This document shows positions 1-11,817 of a stretch of 64,000 nucleotides of DNA, in pieces. This DNA comes from Anagrus nilaparvatae (Eukaryota; Arthropoda; Insecta; Hymenoptera; Mymaridae), in the NCBI GenBank assembly GCA_022575985.1, contig JAKSXM010000007.1:3288501-3352500 (forward strand), given 5' to 3'. The position numbers and the translations under genes were made by a program. Position 1 is the first letter of the stretch. Every line of letters starts with the position of its first letter. A model generated the notes under the pieces. That model saw only the letters and a program-made list of their open reading frames with translations. It was not told the origin of the DNA and made no database searches.

Positions 1-2481
1 AAAAAAGAAAAAATCAAAGCACAATGAACTTTTTTTACTGACGAATCTTTATAAGCATTTGAGAGGAGGAAGTGGGTTGTATAGAACATAGTAGACTGAG
101 AGTATATAAGCCGATTATCCACCTAAATACGAAGCCAAATAACATGCGAATGGGCTTAAAAAAATCGTGTATTAAATCACCTTTTTTCTCTTTACTATAG
201 AATTACTTTTTTTCTGTATTATATTTTAAGGTTTTTTTTATTTAATTATAAATAATTCTTAGATATATTAAGTTTAAGTTTAAAATTGTTGAGTAAGGTT
301 TTTTTAAAAAAAAAAGGTACACAGTATAAAGTATTGTATATTAAAAAAAACCAAGGACTAAAAAGAAGAAACAGGTGGAGTTGACTCTCATATAACCGAA
401 AGGGGAACCACCGAAGCAACAAGAGATATATAATACAGAGGTGGTCTAAGATTTTTTTTTACCGTGGGCGGGATTTTGAAACCTGTTTGAAATAATAAAA
501 AAAAAAGCTGTACACGAAAGAAGAAAAATGAAATAAAACTTGGAGCCAAAACGTCGTGGAGAATAAATAAAAAAAAAAAAGTATTTTTAAAAGCAACTTG
601 TTGAAGAAGACGAATGTATATAATAGGGCCTGGAGGAAAGAGAAACGGAAGAAAGAAAAGAGGGGTGAAAGGAAATTACAGGCGATGGCCATAAGAAAAG
701 AGAAACGAAAAGGAATATGGGCCTGATTGCATAGTAGAAAGAGGACGTGCCAAGTAAAAAACTAGTTCGTTCTCTTCTTCTTCTTCTTCTCTTCTTCCTT
801 TTCGGGTATTGCTTATTAACTTTTCTTTTTTTGCGAATTTTTTTCCACACACACATACACGTATTTATGCAATTTAAAGGGGAAGTATATATGGTCATGA
901 TAGTTTGGTATTGTACACGTCAGTTATGTTACTTTTTCATCCATATAGCATATAAATAGTAATTTTTTTATTTTACTTTTTTCAAATATTATGTACATTA
1001 ACAAGTTGGTAAAGTTTTTTGTCTTACTCTTCGTATGTATGAAAAAAAGATATGCTTGTTGTTGTTGTGTGTGTATAAAAAATTTTTTAACGTGAATAGC
1101 ATTTTTAAGCAAAGTTGAATTTTTTAAATATGGAGATTTTTTTTTTTATTTGTTTATTATGCGAATGGCATTTATTAATGTGTAAATATGTTAAACAAAA
1201 AAAAATAAATTCTTTTTTAATATGTAATTTTCTTTTTTTTTTTTTAGTTTCTTTTATTCTTATTTTTTAAGTAAAATTAAAATTTTTATTTAATTTTCTT
1301 TTCTTTTTAAAAACTTTTTATCTTTCATTCAATTTTTTAATTGAATTATTTATTTAAAATAGAATTTTCGAATTTATAGTTTAATTGTTTTGCTTTGTTT
1401 CTCCAGGCTAAATATTTTATTTTTACAATAAGGATAATTTAAAATATCTGTATTTTTGTAAAAATAGTTTTTTATTTTTTATTAAAATATTAAATAAGTA
1501 TTCAAAAATTTCTAAAAATAGTTTTTAGAAATTAAAAAATTTTTTAAATAGTTTTTAGAAATTAAAAAATTTTTTAAATAGTTTATTTAAGTAGTTTAAT
1601 TTTGGCCATTCAAAAATACTCCAGCGAGTTAGTTCCATTTTGTTAAAATTTACTTTATAGGATAAGTTTAAGAATTTTCTAAAAGGTTTAATTTTTTATT
1701 AGACATTTGAAAGAATTTTTTTTTAATTTTTTACTTGCATCACATATAGTAACACTAACCTTGAAATTATATATCATTTATGAGCTTGGACAAACAGAGG
1801 GCTAAGAGGATTTAAGCCCCTCCCATGAGTTCTTCAAAATTCTTAAAAAGTGCAGAAATTGAGAATGAAAAAATGTCCCTTATCCCCATACCCGAAAATT
1901 AAATTCAGGCTTTAGAACTGGTAAGTATTTATGAATTTTCAGCAAAATTATTTTTTACTCGTAAAACAAATTTTCCATTTCCACTCAAATATCATATAGT
2001 ATTGATATATTATCAGCTACCCATACATTTAAGACCTTTTACATCAAAGGTTTCATTTAAAAAAATATTTTTTCTATCAAAATACACTGGTAAGAATTAA
2101 CAAAGTCAACTTGCTAATTATATATTTACGAAATTATTTGCCGTGCAAAAATTCATAATTTTACACCATAATTATAACCTAAAATAATATCTTACTAAAT
2201 AAACAATAAATCAAGAATAATTAAAAAAATAAAAAAAATATCCAATAAAACTTTGAAATGGGACTTAAATAATGAGATATAAATTTACAATATTTTCTTA
2301 TGTACGTGTGTTGAGATTAATGTCTATTTGTCAATTTAATGAGAAAAATATTCAGAAACAATGAAATTACGTAATTTTTTTGAATAAATCAAACAAAATA
2401 AAAAAAATATAAAAAAAAAAAATACAAAATTGCATGTTTTGTGTTATACGTGTGTATCCTCCATTCTAAAATGGAGTTCAG
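1..2481. other. AT-rich non-coding stretch
   Basis: No convincing gene is seen. Open frames here are low-complexity (poly-F, poly-K runs) or shadows of homopolymer tracts. The stretch holds many poly(T)/poly(A) runs, a CT-rich tract around 769-800 and one short tandem repeat near 1515. It looks intronic or intergenic. Confidence 0.6.
1515..1586. repeat. 30-bp tandem repeat, about 2.3 copies
   Basis: A 30-bp AT-rich unit containing GTTTTTAGAAATTAAAAAAT is repeated with the same word at 1521 and 1551, followed by a partial third unit. It is a simple minisatellite with no coding content. Confidence 0.7.
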
Positions 2482-2618
2482 GGCCAAAGAATTCTTTAAC
2501 AGCGTATTAAATGTATACGATCAACGCCCTGTTGCTTTCGGGTTTTCAAACTTTATATTGCAGTTTTGTGCTTGGCGTGCCAATCCTTTAGTGTATAACC
2601 AAGTATACGTTGTTTTAG
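2482..2618 (+). CDS. candidate internal exon of an unrecognised host gene
   Basis: An unusually codon-like island sits in AT-rich DNA. It is open in one frame and reads as a non-repetitive peptide including NPLVYNQVYVVL near its end. A CAG that could act as an acceptor precedes 2482, and the strong donor TTTTAG|GTCAGT follows 2618. The donor side is better than the acceptor, whose pyrimidine tract is weak, so the 5' boundary is uncertain. The exon would begin in the third codon position and end after the first base of a codon. I do not recognise the protein. It could instead be a chance open frame, but base composition and residue variety differ clearly from the surrounding junk frames. Confidence 0.42.
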
Positions 2619-3934
2619 GTCAGTGCCGTCTCTCTTTTTCCCCCCTTCTTTTATTCATCTCTCTAATTCTTCGTCTTCTTTATTTTTTTTTTTATAATTC
2701 TTTTCTCCCATCATGTCGAAAAAGAACTTACCCACTGATCCCTAACTTGCATTTTTCATGAACATGCAATGTACATGCAATGCAACAAAAAATTATTTAA
2801 TTCAAAACAACACATTTTTCTTTAAAATTAAGCAAAAATAAAAGACTTTTTTTTATTAAAATTTTTACATATTTCTTTTATTTAAAAAAAAAAATATTTT
2901 TTCTTCTTCATAAAAAAAAAGTTATATTGTTTCGCAATTGTTACAGCATAATTGAGAATCGACCATATGGTGAATTTTCTTTCTGTTAAAATAATATATC
3001 GTAAAATGCATTTTATGTATTTTTTTTGTTTACTACGAAATAATACGAAGGGAACATAATAACTTATATATTTTTTTATAAATATAAATTGTACTTTTGA
3101 TGTAATTGAGGTGATGTGATTTTTTTTTTGTAAGTTTAAAAAATATATTTTGCTACAATCCCAGCAAATAATCAATTGAATGATTCTTATTTTGTTATTT
3201 GGATTTAAAATTTTCGAACGCTTTTTCTGAATAATAACTTAATGGCCGTTTGCCATTAACTTAAAAAAATTTTAAATAATATTCCATCCAATAATGCATT
3301 ATACGATGTCATGAGAAATTAAGCAGCCTTTAGCCAAGTATTTTAGGGATGTCGAAACCATCAAGAAAGAACTTATGTATTCCATAATGTTAACGTTTAT
3401 AAATTATTTGTTAATAATAATACTGATTGTAAGTTACAATTTTATCATTGGTACATTGTAAATTGGAAGTACGAAAGTAAAATTTTAACTGAATGATAAG
3501 TACTAAATTTAGTAAGAGATTGGATATAAGTCTAATCCAGGTTGTAAATAAAGGCTTTTAAACATTGTTACAAAATTAAAGGTATTCTAAGGAATCAGAA
3601 AGTAATAACTTATATGATATTCTTACACTTGGACAAATATGTATCACTTATATATAAAAGTCTTTTTGGTTGCGAGAAAAAGCAAATTCTTTGACGTACA
3701 TAATGTAACTTATATCAATATTTTATACACAAGGAAGATGTACTTTATTATAGAATTTTTTTTAATCTTGTGATCAATTTTTATAATAAAATGATATTAT
3801 ATAATTAACATATTTTACATAAGTATATATGGAAGACTTTACACGGATTGCAAACCAAAATCTTTGTGTAACAACAGGCTTTTCAAAGATCGTTATTTGT
3901 ATATGGCTAAATTTAAACCAAAGCGGGATAAGAT
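2619..3934. other. AT-rich stretch without a gene
   Basis: A pyrimidine-rich tract lies at 2630-2700, just after the candidate donor; the rest is AT-rich sequence with homopolymers. I see no supported gene, repeat end or RNA. It would be intron if the exon before it is real. Confidence 0.5.
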
Positions 3935-4424
3935 GCATGATCGGGTCATCAACTCGGTTCCAAAGTATTTTTTCCCGAAATTACTACTAAAAATAAGCTG
4001 CCATGTCAATTTTTAGCTTATAAAGTTCAGTCCTCGATTTTTGGTGTTCATTTTTGTGTTTTGGACTCTTATAAAAAAAGTAAGAAAAAGAGAGAAAATT
4101 TTTCTTATTTTTTCTGTAAAAAACACACATTCACATTAAAATTTTTTTTCTCTTAGACTCGGATAGGAAATTTCCCGTCGTAGAATCCAATTTTAGGGTC
4201 AAAAAAGTTTTTTGATCTGCGCATGTGCGAGAAATTGATAAAATATCGCTAAAACTCCCCTTTTTTTTAATTCAAATTCCTCAAAAGTATATAAATAAAA
4301 AATCTTCTAGTTATAGGTTTCAAAATACTTCTAAAACTTCAAATTTTATGATGGAAAAGAGAAATCACTGGGTTATTGCGTTTTGAGAGCTCTAGATCAA
4401 AATATAGCAGCTTTAAAAGTTAAT
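3935..4424. repeat. fragment of a GCGCATGCGC-core foldback/MITE family
   Basis: This segment shares ordered blocks with copies at 15.4-17.5, 21.43-21.63 and 58.0-58.8 kb. The blocks are a TTCCAAAGTATTTTTTCCCG-like start, a AAAATTG...CTTATAAAG block, TTTTTGTGTTTTGGACTC, TAAAAAAAGTAAGAAAAA, and a core that here reads GCGCATGTGCGAG. It is cut at 4424 by the Penelope-like element. Part of the family resumes at 8734 (ATTTTTTACAAATTTCAAAT, as at 58294-58313), giving the pre-insertion target. Confidence 0.6.
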
Positions 4425-4513
4425 ATGTAGTTTTAACGTCTGTGTAAAAATTTTAATTATTATTAAATAAATAGAAATATTTTACTGAAAACTTCAGTAA
4501 CCAGCATTTTTTC

Positions 4514-6426
4514 AGCAAGAAAACACATATTTTAGAATTTATCAAAGATGTTGAAAATAATATTTACAAATTACCAGAAGAATCAAGAGAAGGTTTTAGA
4601 AATATAGTAATTAATAGTAGCAGAAATTACTTATCCATTAAGTTCATAATAGATTACCAAGATAATCTTATAGCAGGAAAATATATAGAAGCAAAACAAC
4701 TACTTAAAGATAATCCAGATCTTATTTTCACACAATCTGACAAAACCAGAGCTACTGTTGTCCTTAACAAACATTACTATATCATAAAAGTCTACAAACA
4801 TCTGAATGACCAACTAACCTATAAAGAAATAATTTACTCTACTACAAAATTACCTAAAGACCCATCATACATGGTAAAAAACAGAATTTACATGCTCAGC
4901 AAAAAATGGAGAGATGCCAAATACATTAAAAATGTGTTTAATACCCATGATACCAATTTACCTAGAGCTTATGGAATCATAAAACTACACAAACAAGACA
5001 AACCAGCTAGACTAATTATTCCATGTATAGACTCTCCTGTAGAAGAACTATCTGATTTTTATCATAAAATATTAACTAATGCTATACCAAGACCATCTCA
5101 CGTTATAAAAAATATCCATGACTTCAAAAACAAAATTAAAGATCTCAGTATACCACATAATCATATAATGGCTTCATTAGATGTAGTTGCAATGTTTCCC
5201 AGCATTCCTAAAGAGTTAGCCATCAATAGCATTAAAAAAAGATGGAATTAAATAAAAAAATACACCAACATGCCACTATCTGAATTCATCAATGGTTTTG
5301 AAGTACTCATACACTCTTTATACTTCAAATTCAATGGAAAATACTACCAGCAAATCAACGGTCTTCCAATGGGTCTTTCTATCTCACTGATTATAGCTGA
5401 TTTCGTAGTACAAGATATTGAAGAAATTTTTCTCCAAAGGTATAAAAAATCCATCATATATTATGGTAGATACGTTGATGATTCTTTTATCATAATTATG
5501 AAAAATAAACTACCTTTATTACTAAAATACCTTAACAATATCCATGAAAGACTTAAATTCACATGTGAAAAAGAAGGAGAAAAAATACGTACCAACCAGA
5601 TCAGTTTCTTAGACATGAAGATCATAAAAAATTAAGACAATTCCATCAGCATTGATTTATATAAAAAAGAAACTTTCTCAGGTTGATATGTAAACTATTT
5701 ATCCTCACATCCTATAGGAGTAAAAATAGGTATAGTAAAAAGTCTCATTGATAAGGTCTATAAATTATCTGACCCTCAATTTCATCATAAAAATATTACA
5801 GATCTTTATAAAAAGATTTACTCCTCAATAATTACCCCATATCATTTATTAATAAACAAATCAAACACAAATATTATCAGTATAAAAATATAAATAATAA
5901 CAACAATAAAGATCATAACAACAATACTTCTTTAGATTTTAAAAACACATTCATATTACCACATTTAGGAAATTTCACAAATAAATTTCAAAAATTATTA
6001 AAGAAAAATTATAACATTAATACAGTTTACAGGACCCCTTTTAAAATGAATTCTATTATTAAATTACAAAAAGATAAGTTAGAAAAATTCAATAACAAAA
6101 ATTTAGTATACAAAATTAATTGCAAAAATTGTAATAAATTTTATGTAGGCCAAACTATGAGACTTTTGAAAACCAGATGTTCTGAACATAAAAACAACAA
6201 AAATCTAAAACCTGAATTACATAATGTAATAACAAAACATCATTTACAAGAAAACCATGAGTTTGATTGGGAAAATGTACAAATACTACATACTGAAAAA
6301 AATTTGAATAAAATAAACATAGCAGAAATGTTCTATATTAAAAAATACAATAAACTAGCCCTAAACACAATGACTGATTTAAATAATTTTCCTAAATTTT
6401 ATGAACCAATTGTATACACTTGCTGA
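4514..6426 (+). pseudogene. Penelope-like reverse transcriptase / GIY-YIG endonuclease pseudogene
   Basis: The protein would copy and insert the element in the nucleus. The frame is open from about 4514 without a start codon. RT landmarks in order are PRAYGIIKLHK (the Penelope PRxYGxPKxHK block), MASLDVVAMFPSIP (motif A), GLPMGLSIS (motif B, where most Penelopes have GSPLSP) and YGRYVDDSFII (motif C with the catalytic aspartates). In-frame stops lie at 5249, 5633 and 5684, and the reading moves to another frame near 5890. The distal part holds a two-cysteine linker (CKNC) and a GIY-YIG block with KFYVGQT followed by an R..C.EHK segment, ending at 6426. The catalytic RT residues survive, but the chain is broken at several points, so it is a recent-to-middle-aged relic. 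Confidence 0.85.
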
Positions 6427-6610
6427 TTAATTTATTATTTTTCTCATATTAAGAAAAAAAAAAAATTTTTATTATTACCAAATAATTTTTTAAAAAATAT
6501 GCCAAAATTTATCTAAAATTCAAAATTTGCCAAAAAAAATTTTCTTTTTCTAAATTTATAAAAATCTTTCTGAATTTTACTAAACTTATTAATAAAAAAA
6601 TTTTCTTTTA

Positions 6611-8187
6611 GAGTCATTCTCTGTCAGAAAAGCAAAACCTTCCAGGTCGGGTCGCTGAAACCGGCTAAAACCTTTTTTTTGCCAATTACCTATCCAAAAT
6701 GGACTATGTCCCCAAATTTTAGCCCTTAATATGGAAAAATAAGCCCAGGGCGAATTTTTGAAAAAAAAAAACGCGTTTTCATATTTTCTCAGCCACCTAT
6801 TCTTCTTTTATATGCCATTCCTTGTAGAAATTATTAAAAATAATGAAAGAAGAAGTACTATAGTAAAATTTCCTCAGGAATCCATTCCTGCCATTAGTTT
6901 TGAAAAATTCCTACACGGGGAGCCGGAAAATCGATAAATTCACAGGGTATTTTACGGAAGCTACAGAAAAATTATATATCCGAATTTTTTATTAAGCTTC
7001 TCAGAAAAAGCGTGTTTTTATATATATTTTCGTATGCCATATCAACCTAGATGCGATCGAACTTCCTAGACCCTAAAATAATCAAAAAATCGTAAATTTT
7101 CCTCAATTTTTCTCATTTTTTTTCAATTTTTTGAATTTTCCCGCTCTAAATGACTCCGAATGATATAAATAAGTTAAGATTCGGATTCCCAGAGAAATTT
7201 TACATATTTTCCTTATTTAAATAATTTTTAGGCTTTAATGTAAACGATCTCACACCAAATGCTTTCAACACAAATGTCGGATTTTCTTCGTTTTTCAACA
7301 GTTTTTTTGAATTTTTCCGCGCTAAAGGACCTAATAAGAGTCAAATAAGTTCAGATTTGGTTTCTCCAGGAAATTTCATATAACTTTTATACTATGAAAA
7401 TCTTTAGGCTTTAGTATAAACGAGTTTATAGCAATGCGTTTCAAAATTCTGATTTTTCTTGTTTTTTTACATTTTTTTGTATAAAATTCAAAAAAACTGT
7501 TGAAAAACGAAGAAAATCCGACTTTTGTGTTAAAAGCATTTGGTGTGAGATCGTTTACATTAAAGCCTAAAAATTATTTAAATAAGGAAAGTATGTAAAA
7601 TTTCCCTGGGAATCCGAATCTTAACTTATTTATATCATTCGGAGTCATTTAGAGCGGGAAAATTCAAAAAATTGAAAAAAAATGAGAAAAATTGAGGAAA
7701 ATTTACGATTTTTTGATTATTTTAGGGTCTAGGAAGTTCGATTGCATCTAGGTTGTTATGGCATACGAAAATATATATAAAAACACGCTTTTTCTGAGAA
7801 GCTTAATAAAAAATTCGGATATATAATTTTTCTGTAGCTTCCGTAAAATACCCTGTGAATTTATCGATTTTCCGGCTCCCCGTGTAGGAATTTTTCAAAA
7901 CTAACAGCAGGAATTGATTTCTGAGGAAATTTTACTATAGTACCTGTTTTTTCATTATTTTTAATAATTTCTACAAGGAATGGCATATAAAAGAAGAATA
8001 GGTGGCTGAGAAAAGATGAAAACGCGTTTTTTTTTTTCAAAAATTCGCCTTGGGCTTATTTTTCCATATTAAGGGCTAAAATTTGGGGACATAGTCCATT
8101 TTGGATAGGTAATTGGCAAAAAAAAGGTTTTAGCCGGTTTCAGCGACCCGACCTGGAAGGTTTTGCTTTTTTGACAGAGAATGACTC
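6611..8187. mobile_element. 1.58-kb foldback element with about 700-bp inverted arms
   Basis: The ends are GAGTCATTCTCTGTCA and its complement. The left arm (6611 to about 7310) matches the right arm (about 7488 to 8187) in reverse complement nearly throughout. The central spacer is itself a diverged further copy of the inner arm: both contain a TTTTCCGCGCTAAA / TTTTCCCGCTCTAAA start, an ATAAGTT(A/C)AGATT block and a TTTTTAGGCTTTA / TCTTTAGGCTTTA block. No protein is encoded. No convincing target duplication is seen. It sits inside the Penelope 3' region and is therefore younger than that insertion. Confidence 0.85.
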
Positions 8188-8620
8188 TTTAAATATTTCA
8201 TTTATTTGTAAATGTGTTTCTTCTACTTTATGTAAACACTCCTTAATTTTTAAAGTTACGAATATACCCCCCCTTTACTTGTAAACCTGATTTTATACTC
8301 TAAATAATACATAAACAAACGGTTCATAATTTTTCTGCTAGTGACTCGTGTTAAGATATTATAATTTTGTTGACTAATATTAAGTATTAAAATTTATAAT
8401 TAAGACTGTTGATATATAATCAACTAAAAAATGTATATTATAAAAAATATTAAAAATAATTTTACTACAATTTGTCACAATGTTAAATTAAAAATATGTG
8501 CATATAAGTTTTTACTATTGTTATCATCTTTTTAAATATTTTCTATATAAGGTTATGGTAAGTACAAAAAATTGTAAAATATGTAAATAAATATTAATTA
8601 TTGTTTTTTAATGAATTATA

Positions 8621-8663
8621 GTTCCTGAATGAGGGTTGAAGGCTTCAACCGAAACGTCGAGCA
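8621..8663 (+). ncRNA. hammerhead-ribozyme-like motif in the Penelope 3' region
   Basis: The order is CTGAATGAG, a 6-bp stem GGTTGA/TCAACC with a short loop, then CGAAACGTC. This matches the CUGAUGAG - stem II - CGAAAC - GUC layout of type I hammerheads reported in Penelope-like elements, but with one extra A in the first core box. The extra base would be expected to weaken or abolish cleavage. The position downstream of the endonuclease, near the element end, is where such motifs occur. The call rests on motif order only; I could not fold stem I convincingly. Confidence 0.4.
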
Positions 8664-8746
8664 AAAATCAAATAATTGATTAATTTTTATTTTCACCTTG
8701 TCTGTAAAGATCGTAAAATATTTCTATTTATTATTTAAAAGTTAAT

Positions 8747-10205
8747 TTTTTACAAATTTCAAATTACCCTCAAGTGGCTGGTTAACACTAAAAATTGGTG
8801 TAAAACACGAAAATTTTTTTAAAAATACGTTTTTTATACTTCGTGATATGTTTTCGGTATCGTTAAGCTCAAAAATGAGGACCCCAGAGTCCGAAAATGC
8901 CTTAAACACACTTAAAACACACAAAACATTCCTTTTTTGGCAAACGTTTTTGGGTTGAATAGTGAAAATAATATATCTTCGGAACATTTGGGTCGGGACT
9001 TACAATCTATAGTTATAGATAACTTTAATATGTTGAAAAAACATCCAAGATTCCCTCTGCTTATTCCAGCGCAATTTCTGGGTCTAGAAACGCAGGATTC
9101 AATTCTACAACAATGTTATAAGATAGGATTTTTAGGCAATTTTCCAAATAACGCTGTCATATTACATTTTAACCAAAATACTTACGTTTGGTCTCATTTT
9201 CTTTTATAAGTATTCCCTTTCATTCCACGTAAATCGCAAGTTTTTTATCGTCAATTCTCTCATTGCCATAGTTAATAAAGCAAATGTCCATTTTAGGCCC
9301 AAAATGCCCAATTTTCGATTTTCTGCTAAAATTGTAATTTTTGATATTACTTTCAAATAAATTGTGTGTTAATAAATAAAAAAAATTTTTTTTTATTTGT
9401 CACTAAGATTGTATGTTTACAATTTATAGGTAAATGCCATAAGGAATTATAAATTAAAAATAAAAATAATAATTTTTAATTTTTTTGTTTGTTTAGATTT
9501 TGATTTTTAAAAAGTTATTATTAATTGATGGTTTTTGAGAATCAGGTATTTAGAATATATGATTACTTAAATGTTTTTGGTTTTTTATTCAAGTATTTTT
9601 TTGTTTTGTTAAATAATTATAAATTTTGAAAGTTTAGGAAGTACAAGAGAAATCATATTACAAAAAGAGTTCCAGTCAAGAAGCTGAATAATAGCTTTAT
9701 TCAACGAAATTTGTAGAAAATAATTTATTCATATTCGAAATGGAACAAAAAAAATGAATACTCAAAGGATATTTTATGCTTAAGTTTAATTTTTTAAAGA
9801 ACTATACGTACAGTTAAAAACATTCACTATGAATTTTAAAATAAAATTTTGACGGGAATTATATATTTCCAATCATAAATTGAAAATTATATTTTCGTTG
9901 AAAAAAGAGCTGCCAAATTGTTGAAATTACGGTTCTTCAAACAATAACAAAATATAGGTATCTAAAAAAGTATCAAAACATAAAAAAAACTAAAATGATC
10001 TTTTCTTCGATATTGTCATTTGAAAATCTCATGGAAAAAATTAGGTTTGACATCGAAAAAGAAAAAAAACTAATGTTATAAAAAATAATATTATTTTTGG
10101 ACGGATAAAATTTGTGCTTGTATGCAAAAAAAATCAATAGGTAAAATTTTCAATAAAACAAAGGTTTCTTTCTTTAACACAAAAATTTACTTGAATTAAT
10201 TTTTT
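8747..10205. other. AT-rich stretch; one half of an inverted dispersed repeat
   Basis: No gene is supported. A 90-residue open frame near 8937-9209 has no recognised motif. The block 9225-9440 is an inverted copy of 19,720-20,030, with a shared core of about 50 bases including TTAATAAAGCAAATGTCCAT. The rest is AT-rich. Confidence 0.5.
9225..9440. repeat. dispersed repeat, inverted partner of 19.7-20.0 kb
   Basis: GCCATAGTTAATAAAGCAAA and the following CCATTTTAGGCCCAAAATG recur in reverse complement at about 19,949-19,995. Weaker matches continue on both sides, for example ACGTAAATCGCAAG and AAATGCCATAAGG. The family is unnamed and non-coding. Confidence 0.6.
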
Positions 10206-11212
10206 ATGAACTTTTGGTTCCTCATAGAGGAACCATTGTGATGGGTCTAATTTTGATTTTTGATTTTTTGGCATATAAGCACGTTTTGAGACCTCAGGAA
10301 GCTAAAAAACCGGGTTTTAAAAAAAGTCTGTATGTGTGTGTGTGTGTGTGTATGTGCGTGTAGATGTATGTAACCGGTCATATTTCACAACCTTAAGACC
10401 TAATTTTTTTTCAAAAATTTTTTCATCAAAAAATCTGAAACTACTTTTTTTTTTTTTTTATTTGGATGCAATACCTCATTTTTTCCATGAAAGTACTATT
10501 ATCTAGAAGTATCGTTTTTACTCGTTATCTCGAATCTGATAATTAATTTTTTTTTAATTTTTTTCCCAAAATTTTTGTCAAAAAAAAAATACAAAAAACA
10601 CCAAATTTTTTTTTCTTTTTGGCCGTAGTACCTAATTGATTTCTATGAGAGTACTAGTTTTAGAAAGTTCGTTTATAGTAATTTTTTGGATCTGATACCA
10701 AATTTTTTGAAAATTTTTTTCCCAAAATTTTCGTCACGAAAAACTTCAAAAAACACCAATTTTTTTTTTCTTTTTGGACGCAGTACCTAAATTATTTCTA
10801 TGAGTGTACTAGTTTTAGAAAGTTCGTTTATAGTAATTTTTTGGATCTGATACCGAATTTTTTCAAAATTTTTTTCTCAAAATTAAAAAAATTTCAAAAT
10901 TTTTTTTTTGAGTGTAATACTTCATTTAGTTTCATGAAAGTACTTGAAAATATGGTTTTTACTCGATATCTCGAATCTGATCATTATTTTTTTGAAAATA
11001 TGTTCCAAAATTTTTGTTACAAAAAAATACAAAAAACACCAATTTTTTTTTTCTTTTTGGACGTAGTATTTAATTTTTTTTTATGGGAGTACTAGTTTTA
11101 GAATATTTATGATGTATGATTGCATTGTTGTAATCGGTGATATCTGTAGCATATTGAAGTGTTAAGCTCATTGTTTGAAGAACCTTAGTGCCAGCTAGTT
11201 GGCAGCGTATTT
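10206..11212 (+). mobile_element. tandem-unit repeat, helentron/DINE-like family, copy 1
   Basis: The copy begins with TTTTGGTTCCTC and a perfect hairpin GGTTCCTC-ATA-GAGGAACC (about 10217-10235). A (TG)n tract follows at 10325-10360, then repeated blocks with TCTCGAATCTGATA, TTTTTGGATCTGATACC and TTTTTGGACG(C/T)AGTACCT. It ends with a small hairpin TGCCA-GCTAGT-TGGCA near 11190. The same layout recurs at 45.8-47.1 kb. A microsatellite, internal tandem units and a 3' hairpin are features of helentron-associated (DINE-1-like) elements, but I cannot identify the terminal rolling-circle signatures, so the class is a hypothesis. It is non-coding. Confidence 0.6.
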
Positions 11213-11271
11213 ATATATGGGAAAAAAATTAAATTGGATTAAATTCTTTGGTCCTTAAATAAAAAGATATT

Positions 11272-11326
11272 CCTGAACATAGAATCAACGGGGGTATTTA
11301 AGAACCCCATTAATTTTCTGTCCAGG
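11272..11326 (-). repeat. conserved stem-loop downstream of receptor gene 1
   Basis: This is the unit-1 version of a stem-loop also found at 50649-50712 and 61298-61362. Its outer arm reads CCTGAACATAGAATCAACGG, its loop contains ATTTAAGAACC, and its other arm ends TTTTCTGTCCAGG. It lies on the 3' side of the receptor relic and is retained in all three receptor units. Confidence 0.6.
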
Positions 11327-11514
11327 AAGTTTTAACAATAACACAATATAATTTATTAAAAATACCAACAACAAAATTATTCTGTAAACACATTATTTAA
11401 ATACAAGTTTAATGTTAATTTTAATTTTTTTAAACCTTATATTTCTAAACACAAAAATCCAGTGACTTGAATAAAATCACGCAATAAAATAATTTCATCA
11501 AATTTCCAAAACTT

Positions 11515-11705
11515 CTTTTCTTAAAGGCTGAACTGTCATTTTATTTCGTTTTCTAATTCTTTTGAAATTGTTCAGGCAATTTATTTTCGACAAGTATAGT
11601 AAAACCAAATTTTTAATTTGACTCGCTTAACAATTTTATTAACGTAATCGTAATCGAATCGTCACTTTATATCCATATTCCCAAATCAATCTTAGCAAAC
11701 TTTTA
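11515..11705 (-). pseudogene. relic of an ionotropic-receptor-like C-terminal exon
   Basis: In minus orientation the DNA follows the receptor C-terminal region: KFAKID, then a broken version of the LKWRSDY segment, NKI, and the basic tail ending with a VQP-like block and the same 3' UTR words (GATAAAATTATTTT, GGATTTTTGTGTTTA) as the intact genes. Stops, frameshifts and loss of the last membrane helix show it is dead. A comparable relic lies downstream of the other two genes at 50.3 and 61.0 kb. Confidence 0.72.
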
Positions 11706-11817
11706 ACATAGAACATGTTTATAGGGAGGGCACGGCTAGCCTGAAAGATCGGATTATGAAAAAGTCGGGAACTTCGGATTTTATAGTGAAAAATGAATGT
11801 GCAACCTATAAGAAAAT

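Larger units (their letters stand above)
4425..8733 (+). mobile_element. Penelope-like retroelement, 5'-truncated and decayed, carrying a nested foldback element
   Basis: This is a plus-strand element with a Penelope-type reverse transcriptase followed by a GIY-YIG endonuclease and a 3' region with a hammerhead-like motif. It is flanked by an identical 13-bp target duplication, TTTAAAAGTTAAT, at 4412-4424 and 8734-8746. A second element (6611-8187) interrupts the 3' region; without it the insertion is about 2.7 kb. The 5' end carries a 20-base inverted copy of the 3' end (AATAAATAGAAATATTTTAC near 4464-4484 against 8713-8733). The reading frame starts inside the N-terminal part of the RT region, so the element is 5'-truncated, and several stops and a frameshift make it inactive. 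Confidence 0.8.

Noticed and set aside
459..898. Overlapping frames on both strands near the window start
   Set aside because: Rich in F/K/R from homopolymers and CT-rich DNA; no motif.
8742..9209. Frames of 81 and 90 codons on opposite strands
   Set aside because: No recognised motif, partly within a dispersed repeat, AT-rich codons.
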